A DNA stretch of 61,893 bases from Ruminococcaceae bacterium UBA7080 (GCA_002493595.1 DKZG01000025.1:1-61893), one strand, 5' to 3'. Counted from the stretch's first letter, positions 17,991 to 26,437 are shown. The notes: generated from the letters alone by a model not told the origin. A program made the numbers and translations.

Positions 17991-19640
17991 ATGTCTTACT
18001 CAGATAAGGATTTAATGGTATCTACCCAAATTGCATATTATGATGTGACAGAAAAAGTGACTAAGGCTGGAGAAAGTATAGGGAAAATTATTTCTGAAGA
18101 TAGACAGAATAGAAAAGGTACATACCATCAAGTTGAACTGCAGATGCAGAAGGCGGAAAAAGAACACGGATCTGGTTCTCTGCAGTATAAGCGTTTTAAA
18201 GAAACATTAGATATATATGATGCTATAGCGGACAGAGACGGAGAATACAAAGAATACAGTGATTGGAAGGTAGTCAGTGTAAAGGATGACAATGCGAACA
18301 GCGGATTTTACGGATGTGTAATAGAGACAGATAAAGATCACGCTATTGTTGCATATCGAGGAAGCGAAAGCACGGATGAAACCATTATGCCTGAAAAAGG
18401 GAACCAGTCATATAAGGACTGGGGAAAAGCAGATTTCGGGCTGCTTAACAGTACCGAAACAGAGCAGCAGGAGAAGGGCAGAGCCTATCTTTCTGAAATC
18501 ATGAAAGCCGGAGAGTACAAGAGTTATACCGGAACAGGGCATTCTTTAGGTGATAATTTGATTACGGACGCATATCTGCATTTGTCGAAGGAAGATAGGG
18601 ATAAGATGTCTGTATATGGCTTTGACGGACCTGATTTTTCTAATGAATATGTGCAGAAATTGAGAAAAGAATATGAAAAAAATGGTTGGGATCTGGAGGA
18701 AGCAACCGGAAAAATAACACATTATCAATGGAGCTTGGTGGGTACAATTTTTTCAGGAACCTTACCGGGAATCATATTCAAAACCGTTAAAACAACAAAC
18801 GATGTGTACGGCAAATATGATTTTTCATCGTTAACTCAAAAACATGCAGTAGTAAATCTAAAATTTGATAAAGACGGAAATTTAATTGCCGGAGAAATGG
18901 ACCCGTTAGCAAAATTGGTTAAGGTGTTGACCAACGGAATTGATGCAGCGACACATACCGAAATAATACCAAATGCAATATCTGCTGTTTTTGCAGCGAA
19001 TGAGCAGGAAAAGATAGCACTGGTGCAAAATCTTGTCTACATAGTTTTAACAACAGACTTAGGAGAAATAATAGGAGGGGTATTGGGTCTGTTAACTGTT
19101 TTTTCTGTTGCAGGATTAGTCGATATTGCTTATCAGGAGCGAATATCCAAATGGCTTGAGCAGTTAGATAAAAATATAGAAAAGCTAAAGGAAGATTTCG
19201 CGTCGGAAATTATAGATATAGCAAAGAGAGCCTTAGGTTATATAGGTGTAGCAAAAAATAACATAAACAAATTATTGAGCAATATAAGGTCTGTGCTTAA
19301 TAAATATCGGGATTGGAGCTTCAGGCAAACGAGAGGCTATAAAGCAGCGCAAGCCAATCCGTACATAGAGATTAATACCACCCGCATGCACAGATATGCA
19401 GATGAACTGGAAAGACTGAGCCGAAGAGCAAAGACCCTTGACAGGCAGATGAACAGCTTGTATTGGAATTTGGGAATAGAGTGGGATACAATAGCCAATC
19501 TGGGAAGATTGTTAAAAGCAGAAATTGTGCTGGATTATGCACACAGGCTTGACCAATGTGCTGACTATCTGAATGAAACAGCAAATGAATTTGAAAATGT
19601 CGAAAGAGAAATAAGTAATATGGCAGGAGGACGATTATGA
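17991..19640 (+). CDS. Second lipase-like T7SS effector with altered active site
   Basis: A 549-residue homologue of the upstream effector. The nucleophile elbow is TGTGHSLGDNL (Ser185 kept, second Gly replaced by Asp), and a plausible His285 lies in LTQKHAVV. The segment that carries the acidic residue upstream (THYQNECDIV) reads THYQWSLVG here, so the usual Asp is missing. A hydrophobic region lies at ~325-360 and is followed by amphipathic helices. The last ~90 residues are the same WXG-like module, nearly identical at DNA level to the upstream gene. It may be active with a different acid, or degenerate. Its stop overlaps the next start by four bases (ATGA). Confidence 0.78.
   Translation: MSYSDKDLMVSTQIAYYDVTEKVTKAGESIGKIISEDRQNRKGTYHQVELQMQKAEKEHGSGSLQYKRFKETLDIYDAIADRDGEYKEYSDWKVVSVKDDNANSGFYGCVIETDKDHAIVAYRGSESTDETIMPEKGNQSYKDWGKADFGLLNSTETEQQEKGRAYLSEIMKAGEYKSYTGTGHSLGDNLITDAYLHLSKEDRDKMSVYGFDGPDFSNEYVQKLRKEYEKNGWDLEEATGKITHYQWSLVGTIFSGTLPGIIFKTVKTTNDVYGKYDFSSLTQKHAVVNLKFDKDGNLIAGEMDPLAKLVKVLTNGIDAATHTEIIPNAISAVFAANEQEKIALVQNLVYIVLTTDLGEIIGGVLGLLTVFSVAGLVDIAYQERISKWLEQLDKNIEKLKEDFASEIIDIAKRALGYIGVAKNNINKLLSNIRSVLNKYRDWSFRQTRGYKAAQANPYIEINTTRMHRYADELERLSRRAKTLDRQMNSLYWNLGIEWDTIANLGRLLKAEIVLDYAHRLDQCADYLNETANEFENVEREISNMAGGRL
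19429..19613 (+). repeat. Near-identical 185-bp effector C-module, copy 2
   Basis: Partner of 17056-17240 in the second lipase gene. The high identity confined to the C-terminal targeting module implies recent duplication, gene conversion or module exchange between effectors. Confidence 0.85.
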
Positions 19641-19891
19641 CGAGCAGAGGAAGTAATGAGCTTAGGGAATACAGAAGAGAGTTGAGAGACATAATCAATT
19701 CTCTGAAAAATTTAGAATTTAGTTTAAGAAATGATTTTAAAAATGTGGGCAACAAGCAATGCGCTGACAGCGTGAATTCCGTGATTGTTAAATACGAGTC
19801 TGCATTAAGAACTTTAAACAGTGTAAATGCTTCAACATTGGATAGGCTAAAAAAAGCTTCTGATGATGCTAAAAAGGTTTCTTATCGGTAA
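19637..19891 (+). CDS. Small helical T7SS effector partner (TlaA/LXG-chaperone-like)
   Basis: An 84-residue, almost entirely helical protein (REYRRELRDIINSLKNLEFSL, then a second helix from ADSVNSVIVKYESAL). It is the size of the small proteins that bind the targeting domains of LXG or TslA-type effectors. It overlaps the lipase stop by four bases, so its synthesis is coupled to the effector. It lacks a clear WXG motif. A role as targeting partner or chaperone of the lipase module is inferred from size, fold pattern and coupling. Confidence 0.68.
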   Translation: MTSRGSNELREYRRELRDIINSLKNLEFSLRNDFKNVGNKQCADSVNSVIVKYESALRTLNSVNASTLDRLKKASDDAKKVSYR

Positions 19892-19925
19892 CACTGCAAT
19901 ATAGAATAACGGAGGTTTGTTTTTT

Positions 19926-20264
19926 ATGGCTAATAAAAAAGGTTTTGCTTCAGGCGGTTCGGCAATTCAGGTGAATACAGCAAAAGTCAGAAGTGCTGTA
20001 AATACCTTAACCAATTTGAATAATGATATGGACAAGTCTTTTGAAAGTGTAAATAAAACTATGTCAAGCTTAAATGCAAGCTGGGATGGTACTGCTTCAT
20101 CGGCAGCAATGTCAAAATTTAATAGTTTGAAAAATGCTTTCATGGGAAGCAGCGGAAGAAAGGCTGTTATGCATCAATATATTAGTTTTCTTTCTAAAGC
20201 TGTTGCCGATGATTATGATACTACCGAAGCAGCAAATACATCTTTATCAAACCTTTTTAAGTAA
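19926..20264 (+). CDS. WXG100-like protein with YxxxE tail (second set)
   Basis: About 112 residues with a helix-turn-helix around SWDGTASSAAM (WDG in place of WQG). The C-terminal tail DYDTTEAANTSLSNLFK closely matches that of the protein at 14715, giving a YxxxE motif. GGAGG at 19911-19915 supports ATG 19926 (10 bases) rather than TTG 19917 (1 base). The tail conservation points to secretion through the same machine; this may be a partner of the lipase modules. Confidence 0.88.
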   Translation: MANKKGFASGGSAIQVNTAKVRSAVNTLTNLNNDMDKSFESVNKTMSSLNASWDGTASSAAMSKFNSLKNAFMGSSGRKAVMHQYISFLSKAVADDYDTTEAANTSLSNLFK

Positions 20265-20284
20265 AAATGGGAGTGTAATGGAGT

Positions 20285-20599
20285 ATGGGATATAACATAA
20301 AAGTAGACCACAGTAAATTTGATAAAGCAGCATCATCTATTGATACTTATAACGCCGCATTAAAAGCAAAAATGGGAAGCGCTAATCAAACAATAGACGG
20401 ACTGTTTTCGTCCTGGCGGGGCCTTGATGCGACTGCATATAAAGGCAAGTGGAATCTTTTGGATGAACACGGTTCGGTATATTATAAAATGCGCAAGTCG
20501 TTGGACAGCTATGCATCGTTTTTGCGCACTGCCGGCAATAAATACAAGACAGCACAGGCAAATGCAATTAACAGAGCAAACAGATTAGCAAAATGGTGA
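20285..20599 (+). CDS. WXG100 protein (second set)
   Basis: A 104-residue ESAT-6-like protein with the turn SSWRGLDATAYKGKW, starting IKVDHSKFDKAASSI. It has no YxxxE tail; the end is basic (NRANRLAKW). It follows the YxxxE-bearing paralogue by 20 bases, repeating the two-gene arrangement seen at 14374-15020 in reversed order. Probably a heterodimer partner and T7SS substrate. Confidence 0.9.
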   Translation: MGYNIKVDHSKFDKAASSIDTYNAALKAKMGSANQTIDGLFSSWRGLDATAYKGKWNLLDEHGSVYYKMRKSLDSYASFLRTAGNKYKTAQANAINRANRLAKW

Positions 20600-20620
20600 A
20601 TTCACATGATGAGGTAATGT

Positions 20621-21013
20621 ATGAATACAAATAAATATTATGATCCGTTTTCTGCTATAGTGAAGAGCTATGATGCCGGCGAAAAAAATTTATTTGATAA
20701 AACGGATATGACAAAGATTTACATTGTAAAATTGAACGATAATGAAAAAATTCCGGTTAACAAAAAAGTCTTTAAAATCGGTACAAAAAGTGAACTCTGC
20801 GATTACATAATTACAAACAGCAAATATGTCGGAAGATATCATGCAAGACTCGTTTCAGAAGGCGGACGTACTTTTTTTGAAGATAATAATTCTACAAACA
20901 AATCTTATGTTAATAATAAGCAGGTTTACCCGAATCAAAAGGTCCCTCTTAAAGACGGTGATGAAATTAAATTGGCCAATGTTTGCTTTCGTTTTGTCTG
21001 CGAGTCGTATTAA
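20621..21013 (+). CDS. Small stand-alone FHA-domain protein
   Basis: 130 residues, of which the last ~90 form an FHA domain (FKIGTKSELCDYII, GRYHARL, NNSTNKSYVNN). The serine usually found before the conserved His is Gly here (VGRYHAR). With the FHA protein at 45 and the EssC FHA, this is the third phosphothreonine reader in the locus. It follows GAGGT at 20611 and is probably the last gene of the T7SS run. It has no membrane segment and presumably links kinase signalling to the second Esx set (inference). Confidence 0.88.
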   Translation: MNTNKYYDPFSAIVKSYDAGEKNLFDKTDMTKIYIVKLNDNEKIPVNKKVFKIGTKSELCDYIITNSKYVGRYHARLVSEGGRTFFEDNNSTNKSYVNNKQVYPNQKVPLKDGDEIKLANVCFRFVCESY

Positions 21014-21095
21014 GGTATATTGACCGGTTTACACTTTTTTTATCTCGTTAAATTTTGATTTTTATAAAATACGTATTTAATAATCTATTTAAATG

Positions 21096-21104
21096 TGCTA
21101 TAAT
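21096..21104 (+). promoter_or_regulatory. Extended -10 promoter for signal peptidase
   Basis: TGC followed by TATAAT, 27 bases before the lepB ATG. The -35 region is weak, as expected for an extended -10 promoter, so lepB can be expressed independently of the T7SS genes. Confidence 0.6.
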
Positions 21105-21130
21105 TATAAAAAACTATACGAGGTGCAGAT

Positions 21131-21700
21131 ATGCCTGATCATGAAATTACAGAGAAAGACAATAAACCCAAAAGCAAGCTGAATGACATATTGAGTTTTG
21201 TTATACCGATTGTTATTGCTGTTATCATAGCACTTTTATTAAAAAACTTTGTATTTGCCAATGCAGTCGTTCCTACAGGTTCCATGCTCAATACAATACA
21301 GTTAAAGGACAGGATAATTGCCAGTCGACTTGCCTATAAGGATAAAGATCCCGACAGGTATGATATTGTACTTTTCAACTTCCCTGATGATGAACGGAAA
21401 ATATTTGTTAAAAGAGTCATAGGACTCCCGGGTGAAACAGTTGAAATTGTTAATGGTGTCGTATATGTAACAAAACCGGATGGTGAGAAAATTCAGCTTG
21501 ATGACAGTTTCGTTACAAACTGCATTCCACAGGGCGATTATGGTCCTTATGTTGTGCCTGAAGGCTGCTATTTTATGCTCGGTGACAATAGAAACAGCAG
21601 TGAGGATTCACGTTTTTGGAATAATAAATTTGTTCAAAAGAAAAAGATAATCGGCAAAGTGATGTTTCGGTATTATCCCGGTATAAGTAAGATTGAATAA
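21131..21700 (+). CDS. lepB: Signal peptidase I
   Basis: Membrane-bound serine/lysine peptidase that removes signal peptides from exported proteins. One N-terminal helix (~20-45) precedes PTGSM (catalytic Ser51), and FVKRVIGLPGE carries the general-base Lys94. The C-terminal box GDNRNSSEDSRFW is intact. At 189 residues it is the compact Gram-positive SipS size. The ATG follows GAGGTG. It may serve the signal peptides of the surface and lipoproteins nearby only in the general sense; lipoproteins need Lsp, which is not here. Confidence 0.95.
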   Translation: MPDHEITEKDNKPKSKLNDILSFVIPIVIAVIIALLLKNFVFANAVVPTGSMLNTIQLKDRIIASRLAYKDKDPDRYDIVLFNFPDDERKIFVKRVIGLPGETVEIVNGVVYVTKPDGEKIQLDDSFVTNCIPQGDYGPYVVPEGCYFMLGDNRNSSEDSRFWNNKFVQKKKIIGKVMFRYYPGISKIE

Positions 21701-21719
21701 TCTCTTTAAAATAAAAAAA

Positions 21720-21746
21720 TCAGCTAATATTTTAGCTGATTTTTTT
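21720..21746. terminator. Bidirectional terminator between lepB and the rex operon
   Basis: TCAGCTAA-TATT-TTAGCTGA stem flanked by A-rich and T-rich runs on both sides, so it can stop the lepB transcript and the converging minus-strand operon. Confidence 0.85.
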
Positions 21747-21759
21747 ATTTTTGCTTAAT

Positions 21760-22443
21760 TTAATTGCATTCCATAATATAGGTGCCGTTTTGCATAACCG
21801 CGATTGCTGATTCGCCGTATTTGTAAAAGCGTTTAACTGTGTTGTTAAAGTTCAGATAATCTGATACGGTATAGTTTTTTCCGTCAATTCGTCTTACCTT
21901 ATTGTTATCGCAGCATACATATAAATCGCCGCCATCAAAGCACATATGACTCGGATTGATAAAGGTGGAAGCATCTGCACCGCCTATCCTCAAATCAACC
22001 TTCATATTCTGAGCAGAATATCTGATAACACAGTTTTCATCGGGGCATACGCTCCAAAAATATTTCCCCTCAAGTGCCAAACATTTAACAGGTTTGTCAT
22101 GGTAATCAAATAAACCGCTCCAGTCCAGCTCTCCGTCTCGGTCAAATATTCCTGCTTCACCGTTAGGATAAATGGCAAGTACACGCCGGTCATAGAGCAC
22201 GGCAGCCTCACATTGAACAAAATTTGGAATAATTTCACTGATTCGTTTGAAATTTGCACCGAATTTTTTTAAAAGATAAGCACTTTTTGTAGAAACATCT
22301 ATACTTTTGCTGTTAAAATCTACAACAGAATACTGTACTTTGTACTGACTCGGATTTACAAGAGGAAGTTTTTCAACAAGAATTACAGAGTCGTTGCTGT
22401 ATTTAACAACGTCAACAATTTCCTTTGTGCTGATTAGCTGCAA
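21760..22443 (-). CDS. Hypothetical beta-propeller-like protein in the rex operon
   Basis: A 227-residue cytoplasmic protein of unknown function. It shows repeated strand patterns with aromatic/Asp turns (YPNGEAGIFDRDGELDW, CFDGGDLYVCCDNNKVRRIDG), suggesting an NHL/WD-like propeller blade set, and ends near MQNGTYIMEC. Translation probably starts at TTG 22443, behind a GGAGGAA site eight bases upstream that overlaps the end of rex. It is the last gene of acn-icd-rex, which hints at a redox or carbon-metabolism link, but no function can be read from it. Confidence 0.65.
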   Translation of the reverse strand: MQLISTKEIVDVVKYSNDSVILVEKLPLVNPSQYKVQYSVVDFNSKSIDVSTKSAYLLKKFGANFKRISEIIPNFVQCEAAVLYDRRVLAIYPNGEAGIFDRDGELDWSGLFDYHDKPVKCLALEGKYFWSVCPDENCVIRYSAQNMKVDLRIGGADASTFINPSHMCFDGGDLYVCCDNNKVRRIDGKNYTVSDYLNFNNTVKRFYKYGESAIAVMQNGTYIMECN

Positions 22444-22446
22444 GGT

Positions 22447-23097
22447 TTATTCCTCCGTTTCATCAAAGGTTGTATTTGTCAGGTAGCCAAGCGTTAAAAG
22501 GCTGTCAGTAAGGTGCACATTTTCCACAAGCACTTCAGGATGAGCCATTGCAATATCAAAGTTGGAAAAATTCCAAAAGCTCTTGATACCAACCTTAACG
22601 AGTAAATCCGTAATTTCACCCATATCATTTGAGGGGATACAGGTTACCGCACAAATCGGCTCATTATCAATACAGAAATTCTCGATATAATTAATATGTC
22701 TTACCGGTATGCCTTTAATCATATTTCCGCAAAGTGCTTCGTTTTTATCAAAAATTCCGATAAGCTTAAATCCGCTTTTCTTATTGAAAAGTTTATTGGT
22801 TACAGCTTTTCCGAGATTTCCTGCACCGATTAAAATGGTTTTAATTTCTTTATTTACACAAAGAATTTCACCTATTTTACTATGTAGTTCCGGAACATTA
22901 TAACCGTATCCCTGTTGACCGAAGCCGCCGAAACAGTTGAAATCGTGTCTTATCTGTGATGCGGTTAATCCCATTCTTGCTGCCAGTTCTTTTGAACTGA
23001 TGCGTACAATACCGTTTTCCTTAAGTGACTGCAGAAAACGATAATAACGCGGAAGTCTTTTTATAACGGAGATTGAAATTTCATCTTTAGCCGTCAT
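22447..23097 (-). CDS. rex: Redox-sensing transcriptional repressor Rex
   Basis: NADH/NAD-responsive repressor. The N-terminal winged helix contains SSKELAARMGLTASQIRHDF and the GGFGQQGYGYNV loop. The C-terminal Rossmann domain has LIGAGNLGKAV for dinucleotide binding, then IKGIPVRHI. At 216 residues it has the family length. It is cotranscribed behind the aconitase and isocitrate dehydrogenase genes, and a Rex-like palindrome covers the start of that transcript, so feedback control by NADH of this citrate-to-2-oxoglutarate branch and of rex itself is likely. Confidence 0.95.
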   Translation of the reverse strand: MTAKDEISISVIKRLPRYYRFLQSLKENGIVRISSKELAARMGLTASQIRHDFNCFGGFGQQGYGYNVPELHSKIGEILCVNKEIKTILIGAGNLGKAVTNKLFNKKSGFKLIGIFDKNEALCGNMIKGIPVRHINYIENFCIDNEPICAVTCIPSNDMGEITDLLVKVGIKSFWNFSNFDIAMAHPEVLVENVHLTDSLLTLGYLTNTTFDETEE

Positions 23098-23118
23098 TTT
23101 TATTTCCTCTCTTTGAAA

Positions 23119-24294
23119 TTACTTTGTCATTTCAGTGATTGTTTCCATGACATAATCACCAAATTCACTGCAGGTGCAGCCTGTATCTCTGCCTGTGATT
23201 GTAAGCTTCTTTTCTTCAAACATACACTTGTCAAGAGCAGCTTCAAGTGCATTGGCCTGCTTTTGATACCCGATATGAGAGAGAAGCATTACAGATGCAC
23301 GCAGCATGGAACATGGGTCCGCATATTGGCCTCTGCCTTCTTTAATCATACGAGGTGCAGAACCGTGTATCGCTTCAAACATAGCATATTTTTTACCTAT
23401 GTTAGCTGAGCCGGCAGTGCCGACACCGCCTTGAAATTCAGCAGCTTCATCAGTAATGATGTCACCGTAAAGATTAGGCAAAACAAATACTTTGAAATCT
23501 TTTCTTCTCATCGGATCAATCAATTTTGCAGTGGTAATATCAACATACCAGTCATCTGTTATGATATCAGGATATTCTTCGCCGATTTTTTGCGCGGTTT
23601 TAAGGAATTTTCCGTCTGTTGTTTTTATGATATTGGCTTTTGTGATAATGGAAACCTTACCTTTATTGTTCTTTTTCGCATATTCATAGGCGAGACGCGC
23701 AATTCTTTCACAGCCCTCCTGTGTAGCGACAGTGAAGTCAACAGCTAAATCATCCGTAATATTTACACCATGTGAACCAACAGCATAACCACCCTCTGTA
23801 TTTTCTCTGAAAAATGTCCAGTCAATTCCTTCCTCAGGTACTTTAACAGGTCTCATATTAGCAAACAGGTCCAGTGCCTTTCTCATTGCAACATTTGCCG
23901 ATTCAACATTTGGCCATGGATCACCGGCACGCGGTGTAGTTGTAGGACCTTTAAGAATAACATGGCAGGATTTGAGCTCTTCAAGTACATCATCCGGAAT
24001 AGCTTTGTTGCATGCAGCACGGTTTTCAATGGTCAGACCGTCGATTTCCTTAAAAGCAACTTTGCCGCTTGCAACCTCATCTTTAAGTAAGAAGGCAAGA
24101 ACTCTTTCGCTTTCCTTTGTAATTACAGGACCGATTCCGTCACCGCCGCAAATGCCGATAATGATTGTATCAAGCGCATCATAGTCAGTGAAATCCTTGT
24201 CCTTTTTAATCTTTTTTGCACGTTCAAGCTGTGCTTCCATAAGGGAACGGAATTTTGCAACAGCTTCGTCAATAATCTGCTTTTCGTCAGCCAT
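23119..24294 (-). CDS. icd: Isocitrate/isopropylmalate dehydrogenase family, probably isocitrate dehydrogenase
   Basis: Oxidatively decarboxylates isocitrate to 2-oxoglutarate, feeding glutamate synthesis. Signatures: GGDGIGPVI near the N-terminus, LKGPTTTPRAGD, FRENTEGGYAVG (substrate loop), the Lys in TKANIIK, the metal Asp in LYGDIITDEAAEFQGG, and HGSAPRM of the cofactor pocket. The length of 391 residues fits. The aconitase neighbour supports isocitrate over isopropylmalate as substrate, and there are no leu genes nearby. Cofactor (NAD or NADP) is not certain from the visible motifs. It lies 72 bases after acn and 21 before rex. Confidence 0.9.
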   Translation of the reverse strand: MADEKQIIDEAVAKFRSLMEAQLERAKKIKKDKDFTDYDALDTIIIGICGGDGIGPVITKESERVLAFLLKDEVASGKVAFKEIDGLTIENRAACNKAIPDDVLEELKSCHVILKGPTTTPRAGDPWPNVESANVAMRKALDLFANMRPVKVPEEGIDWTFFRENTEGGYAVGSHGVNITDDLAVDFTVATQEGCERIARLAYEYAKKNNKGKVSIITKANIIKTTDGKFLKTAQKIGEEYPDIITDDWYVDITTAKLIDPMRRKDFKVFVLPNLYGDIITDEAAEFQGGVGTAGSANIGKKYAMFEAIHGSAPRMIKEGRGQYADPCSMLRASVMLLSHIGYQKQANALEAALDKCMFEEKKLTITGRDTGCTCSEFGDYVMETITEMTK

Positions 24295-24366
24295 AATAGT
24301 ATCTCCTTGAAAGTTATATTTATATCAAATGACGGGGGAGAGGTGCTCCCCCCATGCGCTTTTGAA

Positions 24367-26304
24367 TTATTTATTCATTTCTCTTGTGTAGTCAAGAAGT
24401 CCGCCGCAAACGAGCATAGCTCTCTGACGGTCGGACAGGTGAGAAGAATCCAACTCGTACGCTTCGCCCTTTGTTATATTCTTAAGAACAATCTGTTTTT
24501 TATTTTCAATGCAGTCTTTGATATCAGGAAGAGCGAGCTCATCCATCTGATCAATCTTATCGTAGTCCTCTTCATTCATAAATGTGAATGGCAAAATTCC
24601 TGCATTAACAAGGTTAGCAACATGAATTCGGGCAAAGGATTTTGTAATAACCGCTTTTACACCCAAATAAAGCGGAACAAGAGCTGCATGCTCTCTTGAT
24701 GAGCCCTGGCCATAGTTTGAACCGCCTATGATTATACCCTTGCCCTCAGCCTTGATTCTTTCAGGAAATGTCTCATCACATACGCCGAAGCAATACTGTG
24801 AAAGGTGAGGGATGTTTGAACGATAAGGAAGAATTTTTGCACCGGCCGGCATAATATGGTCTGTGGTTATGTTATCACCGACCTTAAGCACAGCCTTGGC
24901 ATTTATGGTTTCGGGGAGAGGTTCAGTGTGCGGGAACGGCTTGATGTTTGGACCTCTGAGTACTTCCACGCTGTCTGCTTCTTCAGGAGAAGCAGGGGCC
25001 TCAATCATATTATCGTTTACAATGAATTCCTCAGGCATTGCAATCTCAGGAGCGTCTCCTAGTTCACGAGGATCGGTAAGATAGCCCGTGAGTGCAGATA
25101 CTGCTGCTACCTCAGGTGATACAAGATAAATGCCTGCATCCTTTGTGCCTGAACGGCCTTCAAAGTTTCTGTTAAAAGTTCTGAGGGACACACCTGCCGA
25201 ATTTGGTGACTGTCCCATACCGATACAGGGGCCGCAGGCGGACTCAAGAATTCTTGCGCCGGCATTAATCATATCGGAAAGTGCACCGTTAAGAGCCAGC
25301 ATATTAAGTACCTGCTTTGAACCCGGAGCAATACAAAGTGAAACCGACGGGTCAACTGTTTTGCCTTTAAGGATTGCTGCAACTTTCATCATGTCAACAT
25401 AGGATGAGTTTGTGCAGGAGCCGATAGCAACCTGGTCAACCTTGATCTTACCGATTTCATCAGTAGTCTTAACTCTGTCAGGCATATGCGGGCATGCTGC
25501 CATCGGAGCGAGTGAGCAAAGGTCAATGTCGATTATTTCATCATATACTGCATCAGTATCAGGCTGGATTTCGCTCCAGTCGTCAGCGCGTCCCTGTGCT
25601 TTAAGGAAAGCCAGTGTGATTTCATCAGAAGGGAAGATAGAGGTTGTTGCGCCAAGCTCTGCACCCATATTTGTGATAGTTGCTCTTTCAGGAACAGAAA
25701 GTGTTTTAACACCTTCTCCGCCGTATTCAATAATCTTGCCTACGCCGCCCTTAACACTCATAATTCTGAGAACCTCAAGGATTACATCCTTAGCGGATAC
25801 CCATGGCTTAAGATAGCCTGTGAGATTAATTTTTGTCATTTTAGGCATGGGAATATAATATGTTCCTCCACCCATTGCGACTGCGACATCAAGTCCACCG
25901 GCGCCCATAGCGAGCATGCAGATTCCGCCGCCGGTAGGCGTATGACTGTCAGAGCCGATTAAGGTTTTGCCCGGAATGCCGAATCGCTCAAGATGTACCT
26001 GATGGCAGATTCCGTTACCCGGACGGCTGAAGTAAATACCGTGCTTCTTAGTGACAGACTGTATGTAACGATGATCATCTGCATTTTCAAAGCCTGTTTG
26101 TAATGTGTTATGGTCAATATAAGCTACTGATTTTTCAGTTTTAACTCTGTCAACACCCATTGCTTCAAACTCAAGATATGCCATAGTGCCTGTTGCGTCC
26201 TGTGTTAAGGTCTGGTCAATTCTCAGTCCGATTTCGGTGCCGACCTTCATCTCTCCTTCAACAAGGTGGGATTTAATAAGTTTTTGTGCTAAAGTAAGTC
26301 CCAT
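24367..26304 (-). CDS. acnA: Aconitate hydratase (aconitase), short clostridial/mitochondrial-like form
   Basis: [4Fe-4S] enzyme interconverting citrate and isocitrate. Iron-sulfur cysteines lie in GSCTNSSY and SACGPCIGMGQ. The N-terminal substrate region has LIGSDSHTPTGGG, and the swivel domain shows IIGGSNYGQGSSREHAA with the catalytic serine. At 645 residues it is shorter than E. coli AcnA, as usual for this group. GGAGG precedes the ATG. It is first gene of the acn-icd-rex-propeller operon and is driven by the promoter at 26348-26376 overlapped by a Rex-like site. Confidence 0.95.
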   Translation of the reverse strand: MGLTLAQKLIKSHLVEGEMKVGTEIGLRIDQTLTQDATGTMAYLEFEAMGVDRVKTEKSVAYIDHNTLQTGFENADDHRYIQSVTKKHGIYFSRPGNGICHQVHLERFGIPGKTLIGSDSHTPTGGGICMLAMGAGGLDVAVAMGGGTYYIPMPKMTKINLTGYLKPWVSAKDVILEVLRIMSVKGGVGKIIEYGGEGVKTLSVPERATITNMGAELGATTSIFPSDEITLAFLKAQGRADDWSEIQPDTDAVYDEIIDIDLCSLAPMAACPHMPDRVKTTDEIGKIKVDQVAIGSCTNSSYVDMMKVAAILKGKTVDPSVSLCIAPGSKQVLNMLALNGALSDMINAGARILESACGPCIGMGQSPNSAGVSLRTFNRNFEGRSGTKDAGIYLVSPEVAAVSALTGYLTDPRELGDAPEIAMPEEFIVNDNMIEAPASPEEADSVEVLRGPNIKPFPHTEPLPETINAKAVLKVGDNITTDHIMPAGAKILPYRSNIPHLSQYCFGVCDETFPERIKAEGKGIIIGGSNYGQGSSREHAALVPLYLGVKAVITKSFARIHVANLVNAGILPFTFMNEEDYDKIDQMDELALPDIKDCIENKKQIVLKNITKGEAYELDSSHLSDRQRAMLVCGGLLDYTREMNK

Positions 26305-26323
26305 TGATAAAAAATCCTCCTAA

Positions 26324-26376
26324 TTGTTTATAAAATTAACAAACTATATTCTATTACAATCCGTCATTTATGTCAA
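26324..26376 (-). promoter_or_regulatory. acn promoter with Rex-like operator
   Basis: On the minus strand TTGACA (26371-26376), 17-base spacer, TAGAAT (26348-26353). The palindrome TTGTTTA-N5-TTAACAA at 26324-26342 overlaps the expected start site. The clostridial Rex consensus is TTGTTAA-N4-TTAACAA; this site has one mismatch and one extra spacer base. Confidence 0.65.
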
Positions 26377-26437
26377 TGGCAGTTACAGAAATGTAATAAT
26401 ATTAATAAAGGTTATTAATAATTATTTTAATGTTAGG

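Noticed and set aside
19372..19755. 127-codon minus-strand frame over the effector C-module (a similar one at 16933-17244)
   Set aside because: Appears twice only because the underlying DNA is duplicated; no ribosome site, antisense to the coding module.
24856..25816. Several 68-134 codon plus-strand frames inside the aconitase gene
   Set aside because: Antisense to a strongly conserved enzyme, unusual composition and no start signals; shadows of GC-richer coding sequence.
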